A DNA stretch of 64,000 nt from the NCBI GenBank assembly GCA_013398055.1, contig VZRS01008300.1, positions 254,623 through 318,622 on the forward strand. Direction: 5' to 3'. Position 1 is the first letter of the stretch. Each line of letters begins with the position of its first letter. This DNA is from Ifrita kowaldi. Lineage: Eukaryota; Chordata; Aves; Passeriformes; Cinclosomatidae. Shown piece by piece: positions 15,001 through 30,000 of this stretch. The notes below the pieces were generated by a model. That model made no database searches and was not told where the DNA came from. It worked only from the letters and a program-made list of their open reading frames with translations. The translations under genes and the position numbers were made by a program.

Positions 15001-18000
15001 AAACTGAAATAATACTACTGTATTCTTAACAGAGATGTTTCAAGAGCTGCAGAATTAGTACTACTTAGACTTGTGGGAATTATTAGATCAAATCACATAT
15101 TAAAATATTCACCTGTCCAAAGATCAACCTCCTTTTTCCCAAGTATTTGCCAGCTTAAGAACAGAAGCAATTAGGAACTGCTTCTATTTTCTAACACGCA
15201 GTGACATTTGCAGTAATGCAGCCAACATTCATTTACTTTTACCTCACTATGCTATACAGCACTAGTTGTCACAGAGAAATTTCAACATATTACTATTTTT
15301 ATTAAGTTTATAAATCTAAAGCAAATCAACATTATTGTAATTTCAAACACTTCATGTTTAATATTTCTCTGTAACTCTTTGTAGTTCTTAAGCAGAGTTT
15401 GGATCCTGAGTATTCTGGAGTCTGCAAAACAAATTTCTGGGAATTACTATTCTGCATAGCTTACAAACCTGCCTTGCTTGACTGGATTTTAGAAATAAGT
15501 GAACAAGTGATATGGGAAAGCAAATTACAGGCACTTGCATGTTCTCACCAAACACGAACAGCTGAACACACTAGGAAGAGTTTTGGAAATAACAAGAGAC
15601 CAGTAGAAAGGTGTGCTACAGACTCACATGTTTCTGGTATTTTTGATACCTAACTGGACTAGTAATCAGCTTCTCAAGAAAAGTTCACTCAAAAGATATG
15701 CAAAGTTGCAAAAACAGAGTTCTGAAACAGGTTCTCACTGAGAGGCCTTTACATAAGTTAGACAAGAACTAACTCTTCTTTTTAAGAACAGTTCATATAC
15801 ATGCTTGTTGCTAGCAGAAAATTGTTGCATTTCATTTCATGGCAGTAACAAGTAGAACTGAGTACTTGGCAGCTCCTCCTTCATCAGAATACTTTATATG
15901 AAATGCAAACATACACATCCCCTATGTACGGCTCAGTGGCTGTTGGTTAAAGCTATAAGCAAGCCAATAAAAACCAGCCAGAGTCTAGTCTTAAAATCCT
16001 AATTGTTCATACACCAACAATTTATTTGGTCCAAGATGGCTGATGAGCTAGATTTTACAAGTCAAAAGAAGGAGACTTTGCTAGTTAATGTCTCAGCTTC
16101 TGGAAACACAAACCAGCAATAGGATTCATCCTGCCTGACTTCAGCTGCCTGTAAGCTTGGCAAGCAGTCTGAAGTAGTCACCCAGGCAACCTCTAGACAT
16201 TGCAAAATGCTGCCAGAGAGCCATTTTAAACATCCATTTTGAGGCAGGTTAACCTGTTTTTCACCCAGAACACACCGTAATAATTATTCTGTATCGATCT
16301 ACTTCCCTTATTAAGATGTATGTGCCTTATATCAAATGTACTAAGAAAGCTATGAGAACGTCTACATACCAGACAACAAGTGGACCTGGCCTTCAACTGC
16401 AAACAGCCTGCTTTCAAATAAGGTGAGGCTTTTTAGCTCAGATGCAGTGATGTGCCACACAAATATAATTATTCTTTTTCTGGGACCAAAATAATTGTGC
16501 TGGCTGCATATGATCTATCTCTGTGTTTCCAAGTTTGAAAGCAAGTTGGCTCTGCCCATACTGACATCACCGAGACCGTGCTACAGATACACATAAGGAT
16601 GTCAGAGGTGCTGTTAATATTTAACCTTTCAAAAGATCAACTTAAGAAAACTAAGTTAGTTGAGAACAGTTACTTCTGCGCAAGGAAGTTAGATCATTAT
16701 CAGCTACTTCGTATTTTTACCTGAAATTTCTACCAAAGTTTGTGGAAAATTGTACAAGGACTGAATAAAAAGATGAGTAGAACAGTTTTAAATCTTGAAA
16801 ATAAGTGGTCTAAGCAACCAAACATATAGCTGCTGTAGTTACTAAACAATTGACTCCCTCCTTTTTCCACTAGCTTAGCTTTAGACAAACATGCCACTGT
16901 TGCCAGCAACAGATTCACATAATATTCCTCAAAGTCTTGATGAATCCAAGTTTGTTTTAATTGCTTAATCTTTTAAACCATAGATTGATGTGATTTTATT
17001 TTGCTTGAATTTCAATACTCCCATAATTTTCACTTACATAATGACTGTTTTTCATAGCTTTTGCACTCTCAAGTATGCATTACACATCTGTTTTCCATTC
17101 CCCTTTAAATGAGTCTTAAAAAACATTTTAAGTTTGTTAAAAGCAAATTTGTCTTGGCTGTGGAATCTGTATGCACAATTGATTTAAGTTTTGATATCTA
17201 GAAAAATTCTCTTAAGTTCTACACATACAATGTCTGCATTGCTGTTGAAGCCATTTTTAAAAAATTTATAGTTTCACCTTAAATACTTCATGTCTTACCT
17301 CCCAAGAAGGGTTAAAGAGATCATTGCACACCTCTTCACAAAAACTTTCCAGAGGCCATTCATTTGCCTAAATCCATAAAAAAATATTAAGTATGAGATT
17401 AAAAGAGAAAGGAATCATGAACACTTCTTATATTGTTGTCTTCCACATATTTAAATGGCATACAAAAAACTCCAAAAGCTTAAGTATTTTTCTTCATTAC
17501 TGGACAGAACTGAAAAAACAAGCTTCTTCCCCAGCTCAGAAACTTTGCTGATTGGCACTGGATTTCTTAAGAAGTTTATGAAGTTTCTGTTAACAGTGTA
17601 ACCTCTTCTGTATGGGAATTAATTTTGATGTTCTGGAATTCACCTTTCCTTTACAAACCATCCTAAGGCAGAAAATTAGGCAAAGTTTTTTATTCTACCC
17701 AGTGATCCTTTAAATTTATGAATTTTGCCTTTAAAGAACCTAATAAACAAGCCTCAGTTTGAAAACACACTACACAATGAAATTGGGTCAATGAATCCAG
17801 TAATAAACAGCACCCTTTTCAAAACACATTCCACTTTTTGAAAACCAAAGCATATGCATTATCCCAAAATTTCCTACAAGGAAAATGACATGGCTGTGGA
17901 AATGAATTTTTACTACCACAACTAAGTTCACATCATCACATACACAGACCAACTGAAAGGCAGCTAGCAACCAGCAGCTATTCAGCCTGTAGTTATCATT

Positions 18001-21000
18001 AATATTTCAAATTAGTTTTCCAACCATTTTTATGCAAATAAAAATTTAATTCCTGAACTATGTCTAGAAAACTATTTTTGTAGAATACAGACTTATCTAG
18101 ATAAAGTCTTCTCAAATAAACTTCTATGCACCAGTTATATTCTGGTTTAGCATTTCTTAATTTCTAGCTTTTCAGTCTATTGAAACAAATGCAGTTTTTT
18201 CCAAGACTAAGGTAATTGTTTTAATCTTCAACTATTCAAGATAGAACTTAATTCTAAATTAAGCCTAATTAAAGTACAGCAAAGATTAAATAAAGATTAA
18301 ATAAGCATTTAGATCAAATTATTTGTGGCTCACTGTAATCCTACCATGTAAGTGTTTAGCACAGTTTTCCAGTCTAATCCCCAGGTCTGACACCTGTAGC
18401 CACCTACTCGTGTTCATTTGGGTCACAAACTGCTACCAAAGGATTAAATGTGTTTTCTTCCTCAGTGCTGTAACATACTTAGAAGCTCATTTGCTTCATT
18501 AAGTATAAAAGTAAGCTGGCAATGACATTCTTCATTCCAGTTCCCTGAATGCTAAAATGACTGAAGAATTTGGGTGCATGAAGGAATTTTGTTTTAAATT
18601 ACTCTGCTAAAAAACTGAATGATCATTCCTGCTAACAGCAGAACAATACATCATACCTCTTCCTGAGCATTTTCTACCAATGTTTTCGAGTCTGTGGCAG
18701 GCTGGTTGATGACAACATTTGCTACTTTTCTTCTCTTTTCTTCTGGTTCCCCATCAGTGCTATCATTGCTGAGAAGGAGCAAGTACATGTTTATGAATTG
18801 GAAATATGCTTTAAGGGAAGTAATTACGTCTACAACTGAAGTCTTCAGATACAATAAAGTATGGCAAGAATACAAAACAAAGAGGTTTAACACCGTGGAA
18901 TAGCCAAGATAGGTAAGTTTACAAGCAAAAACAAAAAATTCAGTGAGAAGACAGCAGAATGCTGTCCCAAATTCGCAATCTGTCTCAGATTTTTCCAAGA
19001 AACCTAGCAATTCCTAAATAAGATCAGGAATTTCGTTCACCACTTATAAACACAGTAGATATATTAATATGCCACAATAAACTACAGTGAAGAACACATC
19101 AGAAAATTGTATCCTAAATTTTTAGTTGTTCATCTTCTTAAAATCCCTCATTTTCATGCATTATTCGCAAGCCATATTTAATAACAGGGACAAACCACTC
19201 ATTTCAGCTGTAGCACCCCATTGTGTCAAGATGCCTCTGAAGCTCAGTCCTCAAAAGAGCTCTACTGGGAGCAAGCACTGCACGCAAGCTTTTCAGCAAC
19301 AGCACAATTAGCACATAAGAGATTTAAGATGCAAAGACTGTAGGAAGTTTCTCAACAGATAAATCAAATCACAATCCCAGCTTAACTGAAATAAAAGGAA
19401 ACCAGTTCACTATTATACCTCTTCTCATTAGCTTCCACTGCATCTCTGGATCTTTGCTTTGCAAATAGCTTAGCCATTCTTTTGGCTTTATTCTTTTGTC
19501 TACTGCTCATACCAGCTCGAAATTCTGAGTCAATTAACTCAGCAGCCTGAAGAGTCTGAAAGAAAAGTCATTCATTGTCAATTCTTCTTACGATGAAAGT
19601 CCTGAAAAATTCTCAAACCCTCAACGCTCTCAACTTCCCCAACCCTCCATTTCAAACATTTCAGCAGTTTGACATCAAACAATACTAACAAGCAACTATG
19701 GGATGTAGGAACTCAGGTGGCCAAAGCATACCACATTAGATGCCAATCATCTTATTTAAAATACAAATATTATAACCACAGAAGCTCAAATAAAGCAAAC
19801 CCACTGTATTATTCCTTGCAGTCAAATAGCCCAAGGTTTTACCTACAGGTTGTTTGTTTACTAGTAAAACTGAAGAAGGAGAATAGTCCAAATCTTCATC
19901 ATTGAACAGATCCTCAGTATTCATTCCAATTGCAGCACCCATATCTAAGCCAAGTTTCTTTTGTAGCAGTTTCCTCTGTCGTGCTATCCTCTCTTTAGGA
20001 TCAATTTCACCTTAAAAAAAGGTTTTAAAAGAAGATGTGTCAGATTTATGACTAGATATATTATTGAAGACTAGCTCAATGTACATAACAAGGCCAAAAT
20101 TTACAGGATTAAACCGTACTTGGCTAAAAAAACCTTCTAAAACAAATCACACTGATACCCAGGAAGACCTTTTCTGCTACTGTAACTACACAAGTACTTA
20201 AACTGTGATCAAGCAAGGTTCACTTTGGAAATAAATAGATGGCACCTCAAGAATGTGTGAAGTTTCACCACTAACTACAGAACACCTAGACTTTGAGAGC
20301 ACCTACATTTACACAAAAAATACAATATTTTAGCACCCACGTAGAATAAGCCCTCCAAACAACCCTAAACTTGTAGCTGGTAGGGCTGTCAGACTTCACT
20401 CCTTACATGCACAGTACAGAAACCAGTCAGGAGGAGTTGGGTTTTGTTATTCTGGTTTGCTTGTTTTGTGGTGGTGGGTTTTTTTTTCCAATTATCAGCA
20501 CAAACTTTTAACTAGACGACCAATATAGACAGGATTTTGGGGTGTACACCAGGTTGAGTAGTAACTAGTAGTTAATATTATCTATACCAGTAAGTTTTTT
20601 TAAACTGCATTTAACAGCACTAGCAAACACAGGCAACTTCCATTCTTTGTAAAATATTTCTCCTTTCATAACATCATCCTAGGAAAAATTGTCAAAGACT
20701 TCTAATTCTAAAGATTATTTAAGTTACATTATGTCCATTCATGTCATCTACTTACTTGAAAAGGGAAGCTGCTATAAAACACAGAAGAGAAAGCAGAATG
20801 TACATTTTCCCAGGAGTTAAAAAAAGCAGCAACTAAAGCTTTTTGTTTCCTTCTGTTATTTTTTGATACTGTGTTTCTTATCTATTCTCATTCTTAAAGT
20901 TTATGTGAAATCATATGACACTGGGATAAATATCAGGCTTCTATGAACTAAAGCGCTGGTTTCATTAGACGAGGTGAAACTTGTACACCACTTTACTGAT

Positions 21001-24000
21001 CTAGCTTAAAAGATGGCAAGCAATAAATTAGCAGCCAGCCTGAAGAGACAGGACACTGCTCAAGTTTCAGCAGCCACAGGTTCTGCTCCTTGCTGAGCTA
21101 CTGATCTTCTGTGTACCCTGCACAGAATCCATCACACACAGGGAACAAAGAATGAGGGCTACACAGTCAGATTCCTATCTATAGCATCACTTAATTTGGT
21201 GCAGAAACTGGTAGATGGCCTGGAATTAAGAGCAGGGAAGTACAGTAATAGCAAAAAAACCCCTTAGATTAAAATAATTCAGTGACACTACACTGATAAA
21301 CCAACTCCCAGCTAAAGAATTACAGAAAAATTTTAGACAAGTCACTTGAAACAAAAACTTCCAACTTTGGCAGTCTTATCACAGTATTTTTCACTCAACC
21401 TTTCTATATTTGAAACCTCCAAGCTTTTAAATAAGCCACATCCTACTTTTGTATGTGGGAACATTGTTTAAGTGAAGAACAAGTGGTGATAGTGCCCACC
21501 CCTCTTTAATAAGTCTAAGTTGATACTGCTTTTTCAGGTTTCCACCCCTTCTTCCCCACTGTACACAGAGTAATCCTGTTAAGGCAAAAACCCAAAGAAA
21601 CTATACACCCCCTCAAAAAATTGTGTAACTTGAGAAAAAGTAAAAAACACTTATGTTGGGGAATATTTTCTGTCATTATTTTCTAGCATTCTGAGAATCC
21701 ATGGATGGTTAGACTTACAATATTGCCACAACAAACTTTTTCAAACCAGTAAGTTTTCTTGTCTGCAAGTAAAATATAGATACCTGATTTATCATCTTGG
21801 ACTTCAAATTCTGCACCAGCAGATCCAAGAAGAGACGCGCCATGTTTTAACAACCGACATATATCAAATCTGTCAAAACGCAACCTATCTGTTGAAGGTG
21901 AATCTTCATTAGGACTTTCTGAGCCTGGTTCTAGATAGGAAATAAAAATAATATTAAGGACAACGTGATGAAACTTTTTGGTTCAAAATTCTGGCAGAAG
22001 ATTAAGGAAAAACAAGAAATAATTTCTCTCCTCCAAAGAATCATGAGACATACAGCATTTTGATTCATGAAGTATAAAGGCTCCATTTTCACAAAGACAG
22101 ACTGAAATAGGTCACTAAATGTACCTGAGTAGAAAACAAAAAAATTAATGTTCTTCCCTTGATAAATTTAGCTTTTTAAAATCTTGGACACTGACCTACC
22201 ACTAGGCCTTCTCTGTAGACATCTAGCCAGCTTACAGTTTTGAACTGCATATGGCTCACAAATAGTATCACAAGTAGCACACCAACACTACTGCGTATCC
22301 CTACCAGCCAAGCATCCAAAGTAGGGGAGCTGGAGAGTGGTCTAAACAGGTATGGGAGAAAGTCAGCTACCAAGGGCTGCTGAAGCCTGGCTGTGAGCTC
22401 TTCTCAAACAGTACTTTTATGTCAAACACACAGTTATCTTTTCAATTTCATTAATAATCTGGTAGACAGATGTACAAGAACTGGACGACGCATTTAAAAG
22501 AGGTGCTGTACTCTAAGACTAACGGGTTGCCCAATTTCCATGTACAAAAGGCATGCTAGAAGTAATCCTTGGAACTAGACAAGTGAAATGAACTTCTGCC
22601 CTTGGTAAGATAGAGTATACAATAGTAGAGTCCCGACCTGTGGTAGAGGGGGTTGGAACTAGATGATCTTTAAGGTTCTTTCCAATCCAAACTACTCTAT
22701 GATTCTATAAGGAAATTATTAAGTATTTAATTTTACTGAATTCCCTGATGTGCTCTGGAAAAAAAACAGAGTTTCAATAACTTGATTATCAGTGTCCTTA
22801 AAATGCTGCAACAAGTGGATAGAGGGCATCCAGTGAACACAATACATTTAAAAGCTTTTGGCAAGGATTCATACGAAAAAATAAATAAAAAGAACCAGGT
22901 TAGCACAGAACTGGGGAGAACATCCTTTTACAAACTGAAAGATGTAAGTTAGCTCTGGAGTCCTTTGGGGATCAATGTTGGCACCAATTCTCTTAATCAA
23001 TGGAAAACACATTCACTGATGCACTCTTCTCCAAGCACGCAGGTAACACTAAGCGCTTTTGGGTAGCCCAAAGTCACAATGACACTAAGGAACCAAGGAG
23101 GACTCTCAGAACAGACTAATGGAGAAAGAAGCACATAAGGTGTAAAATGAATAACCTAAACCATGCCTACACAACACTGCATTCGAAACTGGCAGTTAAC
23201 ATTCAATAAAAATCTTGAAGGCATTTCTGACAGTTTTCTGTATTCATCTGCTTACTGAGCAGCGAAAGCCAGAGCAGACTGCAAAGTATCACCAGGAAGG
23301 ACACTGATGACAGGAAAAAGCACGTCATTCTGTCACTATGTGTAAGTATCAGTACTCTAGAGATGTAGGAAAGCTGTGTGGAGTTCTGTGCATCTCAAGG
23401 AGGACACAAGCAAGAGAAAGCACAGAGAAAGACAAAGTTATTTAAAAGACAAAGCAGCTGTCTTGTGAGGAAAGACTGAAGAGACTGCAACTCTTCAATA
23501 TGAAGAGAAGCTGTTGGAGGAGAGCAAGTATGATGGTTTACAAAAATAAAGACAATGGACAAGGAAAATGCAGAATTTGCTTGTCAAATTCAAACCCAAC
23601 AGAACTGGGAGGCACTAAGTGAAACAAATATGAGATCATCTCAAACAGATGTAAGTTTCATTGTTGCTGCTTTAGGCAGTGTATGTGTGTCTTTTTAAAC
23701 AAGTCACTAAATTTCTGGAACCTGTACCACAAAGCTGTGAACACAGACAGTACCAATGCATTTGGACAAAATCACTTAGTCCGTAACTCAACAATTAAGG
23801 AAACTAACATCCCTAACGTGATGATTTCAGATGCAAAGAAACAGAACAGACTTCAGCAAGCTGCCATTTCACCTCCCTCAGAAAGGTGCTCTGATTAAGG
23901 GAACAGTGAAGAAAAGAGTTTCTGCAAACTATCACGACAAAGTCGATAGATTAAATGTTTTACCATTTTACTAGTTATTCCTTTTATTTATAAAAGTTTT

Positions 24001-27000
24001 GAGGATACAAAGCACAAGCACAGGAATTCTGGAAGAAACAAAGGTCAGATACAACTGAGCAGGAACACTTAAAGCCAAAGAGGTTTACCTACAGTCCTAC
24101 TTCACAGAATCACAGAATAGTCTGATTTGGAAGGGACTCAGAAGGATCATCAAGTGCAGCTCTTAAGTGAGTGGCCCACACAGGGACTGGACCCATGACG
24201 AAGGTGTTACTAGCATCCAAACAACTTACATGCAAATAAAAGTCTATGCTCATAAAATACCAGAATGACACAGTTGCCTTGAAAAGTCTCATATCATAGA
24301 CAATTTGCAGAAGATAAACAATGAGTTATACACAATTAATTTAAGGAGCACCTTGTTTTGATCTTGGAGTTGGATTCCACTCAGGTACATTTTTCACTAT
24401 TGCTTCGACAGCCTGGCCAGCTGCAATACGAGTATCCCAATTCGTACTTCTTAAGTACACTAACACCTTTAGGGAAAGATTAATAAGTAAATAAGTATTT
24501 CCTTAAAATGTACTTCTGAAAAAGTCCATTAGCTGTTATGCTCTACTAAAGCAGTTACTTTAATCTATGGATTAATACAACCTTCAAAACAAAACAAAAA
24601 AAAAACAAAAAAACCCACAAAGGACAAGAAAAACCAAGAAATGCCAGCAGCCTTCTCTATATTGCTCACTGCTTAGCAGAACACTTTCCAGAGCCAGACC
24701 TCAAGACATTATAAGATATATTTAGTCCAATCAGTGAAGCTTGGTTTCCCCCAGGTGCTGAACAAGGCTTCAGACATTTTTATTTTTTTTGCTTGGTTGG
24801 TTGGTTTGTTGCTGGCTTTTTTCCTAAAAGTGTTCAAAATTGATTAACAGATCTTAAAACCCTGAAGTCACTTAACCCAAGAAGAGATACAACATGGGTC
24901 ACTTGAAGCAATATATGCTCTTCTAAACTGATTTATCACTATGTCACACATTGGAAAAACTATTTCTTTCTCTGAAAGCAGTTTGATACTCATGATTCCT
25001 TGGCCACTCTGTTGTGATAGCATCAACTGTCATAAGAGCACCTGTTCAATAAGAACAGAACTGAGGTCACTGAGCCATCTCCACCTGTCAGATACAGACT
25101 ACTTTTTTGGTGGTTTTACTAGACTTGGCCAGATTGAAGCCTCAAACTAACAGAAAACTCTTTCCACTTTCAAGTCCTTTTACAGACATGCAGCCTCTGA
25201 TATTTTTAATGCTTTATCACACAAGTAATAATCTTTAAAGGCAAGAGCAGAAATCTTTATAAGGCAGTAGAGCTTCTCTATAGAAGATCTGAACTTACAG
25301 CAAATGCTGAATCTCATTACTGAATGCAAAGTGAAATCTCACTTATGTAACCATTTCAGAAGCTGACAGAACAGCACCTTTAACAGAAGCAGCCCCTAAT
25401 TTTCTTCAGTCTCTGGCTTTTGATGAACACAAGACTACTATGCTTTTTCTCCTTCCCACAGAAGCACACCCCTTTAAACTAGTCTTACTCTCACCATTAA
25501 AGTACTAGGGAAAATCAAATATGCTTACTTTAGATAAGAGATTATTCAGTTCATGAGGATGCAGTTTCACTACTTCCCCAAGTTGCTGTGCAGCTGCTTT
25601 TCTTGTTACTGGTGTTGTACCGGTGTCCAGTAAAATGAAGAGACGATCAAGCCTAAATGTGATTGAAAAAACCGAAAAGTTATGCTATTCATAGTTCAGT
25701 TGCCCACTTCTATTAATATTCCCCCACATTTTTCAGTTTATATAACTCAAACAGAAGAGATGTCTGTCTGAAGACTGTCAGTTGGCAGGGTGAATAATGT
25801 ACTATTTTACTAATAGTAAGCGTAGCTGTTCTAAAAGCCTATTTAATTTGGTAACAAAAAAAAAGGTAATTGTAAGAAATGTTAGTTTAAAAAAATCTAC
25901 AGTTACAAGAAAAAATTAATTGTTCCTGTCTTTGTTCTGTGATAGAATATTTTCAATCTTGAAACATAAATGTGTTGTAAGTGATCATCAAATTCTATTT
26001 GACAGAAAAAGCAGAGGGCTCAGCTGCCCCTATTGTGCATTATCACCTCTATTGACAACATAGTCTGTTATCTATAACACCTGACTCTGCTTCTCCAGGA
26101 TGACAAATTTTTACTTTTCACATCTTTTCCCCCTAATTACCTGGAATATATAAAACCAAACCTCTTGTTGTATTTGCAGCTTGGAAATCATCTGATACTT
26201 CTGCACTTCCCACAAAACACAGGAATTTAACCAGCAGATCTGTTTCCACAGTAACTCTGTATTTAGTGAAAGACTCCAATCACCTATTTGTAGAACCTTG
26301 TTTAGAGTTACTGAATGAGAAATAAAGTCTGTCTTTACATATGTTTTTACATGACAACTATCTAGATACTCAAATCTGTGACTGAAGTTACAAGCGTTCA
26401 TTATTCCCTCCACTATCAATGGGTTGATTAGAGCTCTCTAATGAGTGCCACGTTTATCCATTAGTTATTGGGCAGTATGAAGTTATTACTGAATATGAAT
26501 CTAGAACCTGTCCACACAGGGCAATCAAAATCGCCCCCTTCCAGCCTTATCATAATAATACTCCTCCAAAAACTGCAACAATACAAAACCAGACCTTACA
26601 CAGCAGTGAAGCTCACCTAGACCAGCCTGGCAAAATAAAGATACAGGTATCCTGAATAGCCTATCTTCACAAATACACATCCTTGATTTGAGCACACACA
26701 GGAAAGGACAAATGCCTTGCCCCTGTTAGTCTGTTACTACTAATTACATTTCATGCAAATTGCCTTTGGCATTAGCTCCAATAATTCAAAAAGAAAAGAA
26801 AAAACCACCAAAACCTCTTTCCAGCATCACTGGATTTTGTATTTTCTTTGGCATGCTTAAATTGCACTTAATCCCGAGTATACCTTACAACATGTCACGA
26901 CACAATAGAAACTGCAGTGCAGGGCCAAAGCGATCCCAAAATCCAAACACTCTCATAACTGGAGGTGTTAGATTAAAAAAATTCTACCTCTAAGTATTTA

Positions 27001-30000
27001 AAATAATTTTCATTTTTTAGATGCAATTCTGATATTTGCTATGTCAGAAATAATTCTCTTCCGACTACTAAAATAGGTGAGCTTATTTCAATTTCTGTAG
27101 ATAAAACTAGAGTTTCAACTGCTATGATTTACTAGCTAGTAAGTTGTTTAAAGTCACAAAAATTAAACCCCAGATGTATCTAATCCAGCAGTTTTGTGTG
27201 ATTAAGACAGTCAAGGAGAAAAAAAGCTTTACAGATCCAACTCTTCCAAATCACTGATAGTGGACTAGTCATGAGAAACATACTAGGTACCTCATTAGTT
27301 GCCAGTATTTTTTCTTTAGTGCTTTTGACAGTAATAACCCAATCTGATTTGCAGCAGTCAGTATCATTCAATACAAAACATGGTAGCTTTCAGAAGAACC
27401 ACTGTTTGCTGCAGCTTGCTTGTTCTCACTTCTTTCATTCTTCATCTCTCTGTGAAACTTCAGTGTTCATATGCAAGTTTGCCATCTAGTACCACACACT
27501 CCTTTAACTATCAAATTATCTTTTTTCCTCTCAAAGTCAAGCACAATACGCAATTTTGACCACTTCCTCAGCTAGAACTCTTCATATGTCAAAACAGGAG
27601 GAAACCACTAAGTCAGCCTCCCCTCAAAAACTCAACTTGAATTCCAAACTCAGTTACAACACTACATCTTCACTCCTAAAACCCACAACTTTTTGAAGCT
27701 GTGTTAGCCACAAAATACAGTTTGTTTTGTTTGGGGTTTTTTAACCTACAGTATGCTTGGTTTGTAATTTATTATTTTAAATTGTAATATGCTTAACTTA
27801 CACAGCAATGCAAACCAAATAACAAAAAAATCCCCTTTCAGTTGTCTGACATCACTACAGGAAGGTTTCAGCTTTCAACTCCAGCAAAATACATGGAAAC
27901 AGGATTAGCAAATACAGCCAACAACATCTGACTAACAGTAGTCTTGGTCACACACTTTTCCTCCCGCAGGAGGATGTAAAATTCCCAATCTGGTAGTATT
28001 TTGGAGCTATTAAGATTTTCAAATTAAGTGTTGGTGCTGCTGCAGCAGAATATGGCAGAGCCTGAATTCTGCATAAGTTGCAAGGGTAGCACTGAAAAAG
28101 CTGTCTATGATCATCAATGCTAGCTGTTTTTTTGCAAACTAAAGCTTTCAGTCTGAGTTTCACTAAGAATAAAAAAACCCCACTAAAAATTCTAAACAAA
28201 TTAGTTTTGAGTACCTGCAGTTTGAAAAGAAGCTTCCTAAGTTCTGACAAGGTTTTCATTCTCAGAACAAACTAACAGCCTCTAAACAAGTTATTAAAGC
28301 CAAAGAGAACTAAGTTTTCTAGTGGCATGTGGTTCTCTGCTCCTCATGCCAGACGGTGCTGTAAGCACCACATGCCTCACATCATTCCCAGAACTGTGAA
28401 GCAGTGTGGTAGAGTGAGATGCTCTACAATGCAGAAAAAATTTCAAATTATTTTATGCAATATTTCAACTCTGTCCAAAAAATTGTTCTAAGCCTATAGA
28501 AGACATAAGCAAACAACAGAAACACAAGGAATATTCTGGGGAAGAAAAAGATTAAAAACAAAAACAGATTTATAAATTATTATGAAAAAAATTATAATTT
28601 ATTATGAAAATTAAAATACCAATGCACGCTAAAAATTAAATATAACTCTAAAACGACTTCTTCTGCACTTAGCTGCTGCAATCAGAACTTAAAAATACAA
28701 AGTTCTTCACTTTCAACTCATGAACAATGAGTTTAGATCCTTCTGTCGTCTTCCAAGCCCGTGTCAACTACATCTCATCAACAGGACAGCAACCATACAT
28801 GACCCTGATGTGAACTTATGCCATATGAGCTCAGCACAAAGCACTGCCTTGTTCAAAGAGGTAAATAATTTCTTCCTCTCACTTTAGAAATTTGAGATTT
28901 TTCTAGTCCCTGTTGAAGTGTATCAGCAAGACATGACTGGGAACAACAATTCAAAGTTCTTATGATCAGCACTCCACTCAAATTAACTATTTTTTCTTCT
29001 AAGAAACACCTTTTACACTGACATAGTCCATTAGAAATGTTTCTGACACAGATATCAATGCAGGTGCTTAACAACAGGCATCCAGTAGCATTTGAGATGC
29101 TTCACCTACAGAAGAGTCACCACAACTAAGTGGCGGCACTCTCCAGGTACCACAATGATTCCATCTTCTGGTCACCAGTTTTGCACATTCAGCATTAAAC
29201 CAAGTTAGACATGACCCTCACCCAGGCACAGGAGGCAAACGCTGCAACAAATGACCTGTTCTGTTCTTCATGCTGATCTGCAGTTCTTTGCTGCTGTCCC
29301 CAAACAGAGGGCTGATCTCCATTTGAAGGGACAATTGTCATACCATTTAAAGGGAACCTTATGCCACTCCTGTGGAAACTGAATAATGTGGATTTGAAAG
29401 CCCTTCGGCTCCAGAGGCACTAGAAAGCTGGTAGCTGGTTAATACAGGGGTTAGATACAGGGGTATCAAGATACAGGGGTTAGCAACAGTATTGTCAAAA
29501 TGTTTGCAGAAGAACGCATGAGCAGCTGAATTGTATAAAGAGCCCAACTGTCCCAGTATAAGTGTTCTGACTGGACTGGGTCCCCACAAGACTTCAGATG
29601 ATGAAACTTCCAAGTTGTTGCTTTTAATGAGTGGATGCTTCAAAGGGACAGTGAACTGATCCCTGCTGCCCACGAAATGATCTGTTTGGACTTTACATCT
29701 CTGTGCACCAGCATGTTAAACTGTCCAGAGAGCAATCTCTAATAGTAAAGGCCATCTGGTACGAACACCTTGTAACTACCTTAGCATATCCTCCAACCCA
29801 TTAAAATTGTGTGACTCTACAAAAAAAATCCTTAGTGGCATAGTCCCTGGAACAGTAATGTCAAGCTCTGCCTAGAGCTCTTCGAAAAGCTGCTAGCTAG
29901 CACCCATCAGAAGGCAAGAGAACACTCTTAGGAGTTGATATTTTCAACATCCAGAAACTTCCTCCCAGGCACTATTTCTTAGTACAGAATAGCCCAAACA

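Noticed and set aside
29250..29960. Possible processed pseudogene in BTAF1 intron 1 (minus strand, with an HRDVKS-like word)
   Set aside because: The kinase-like word is isolated, frames change and contain stops, and I could not match the flanks to any family.
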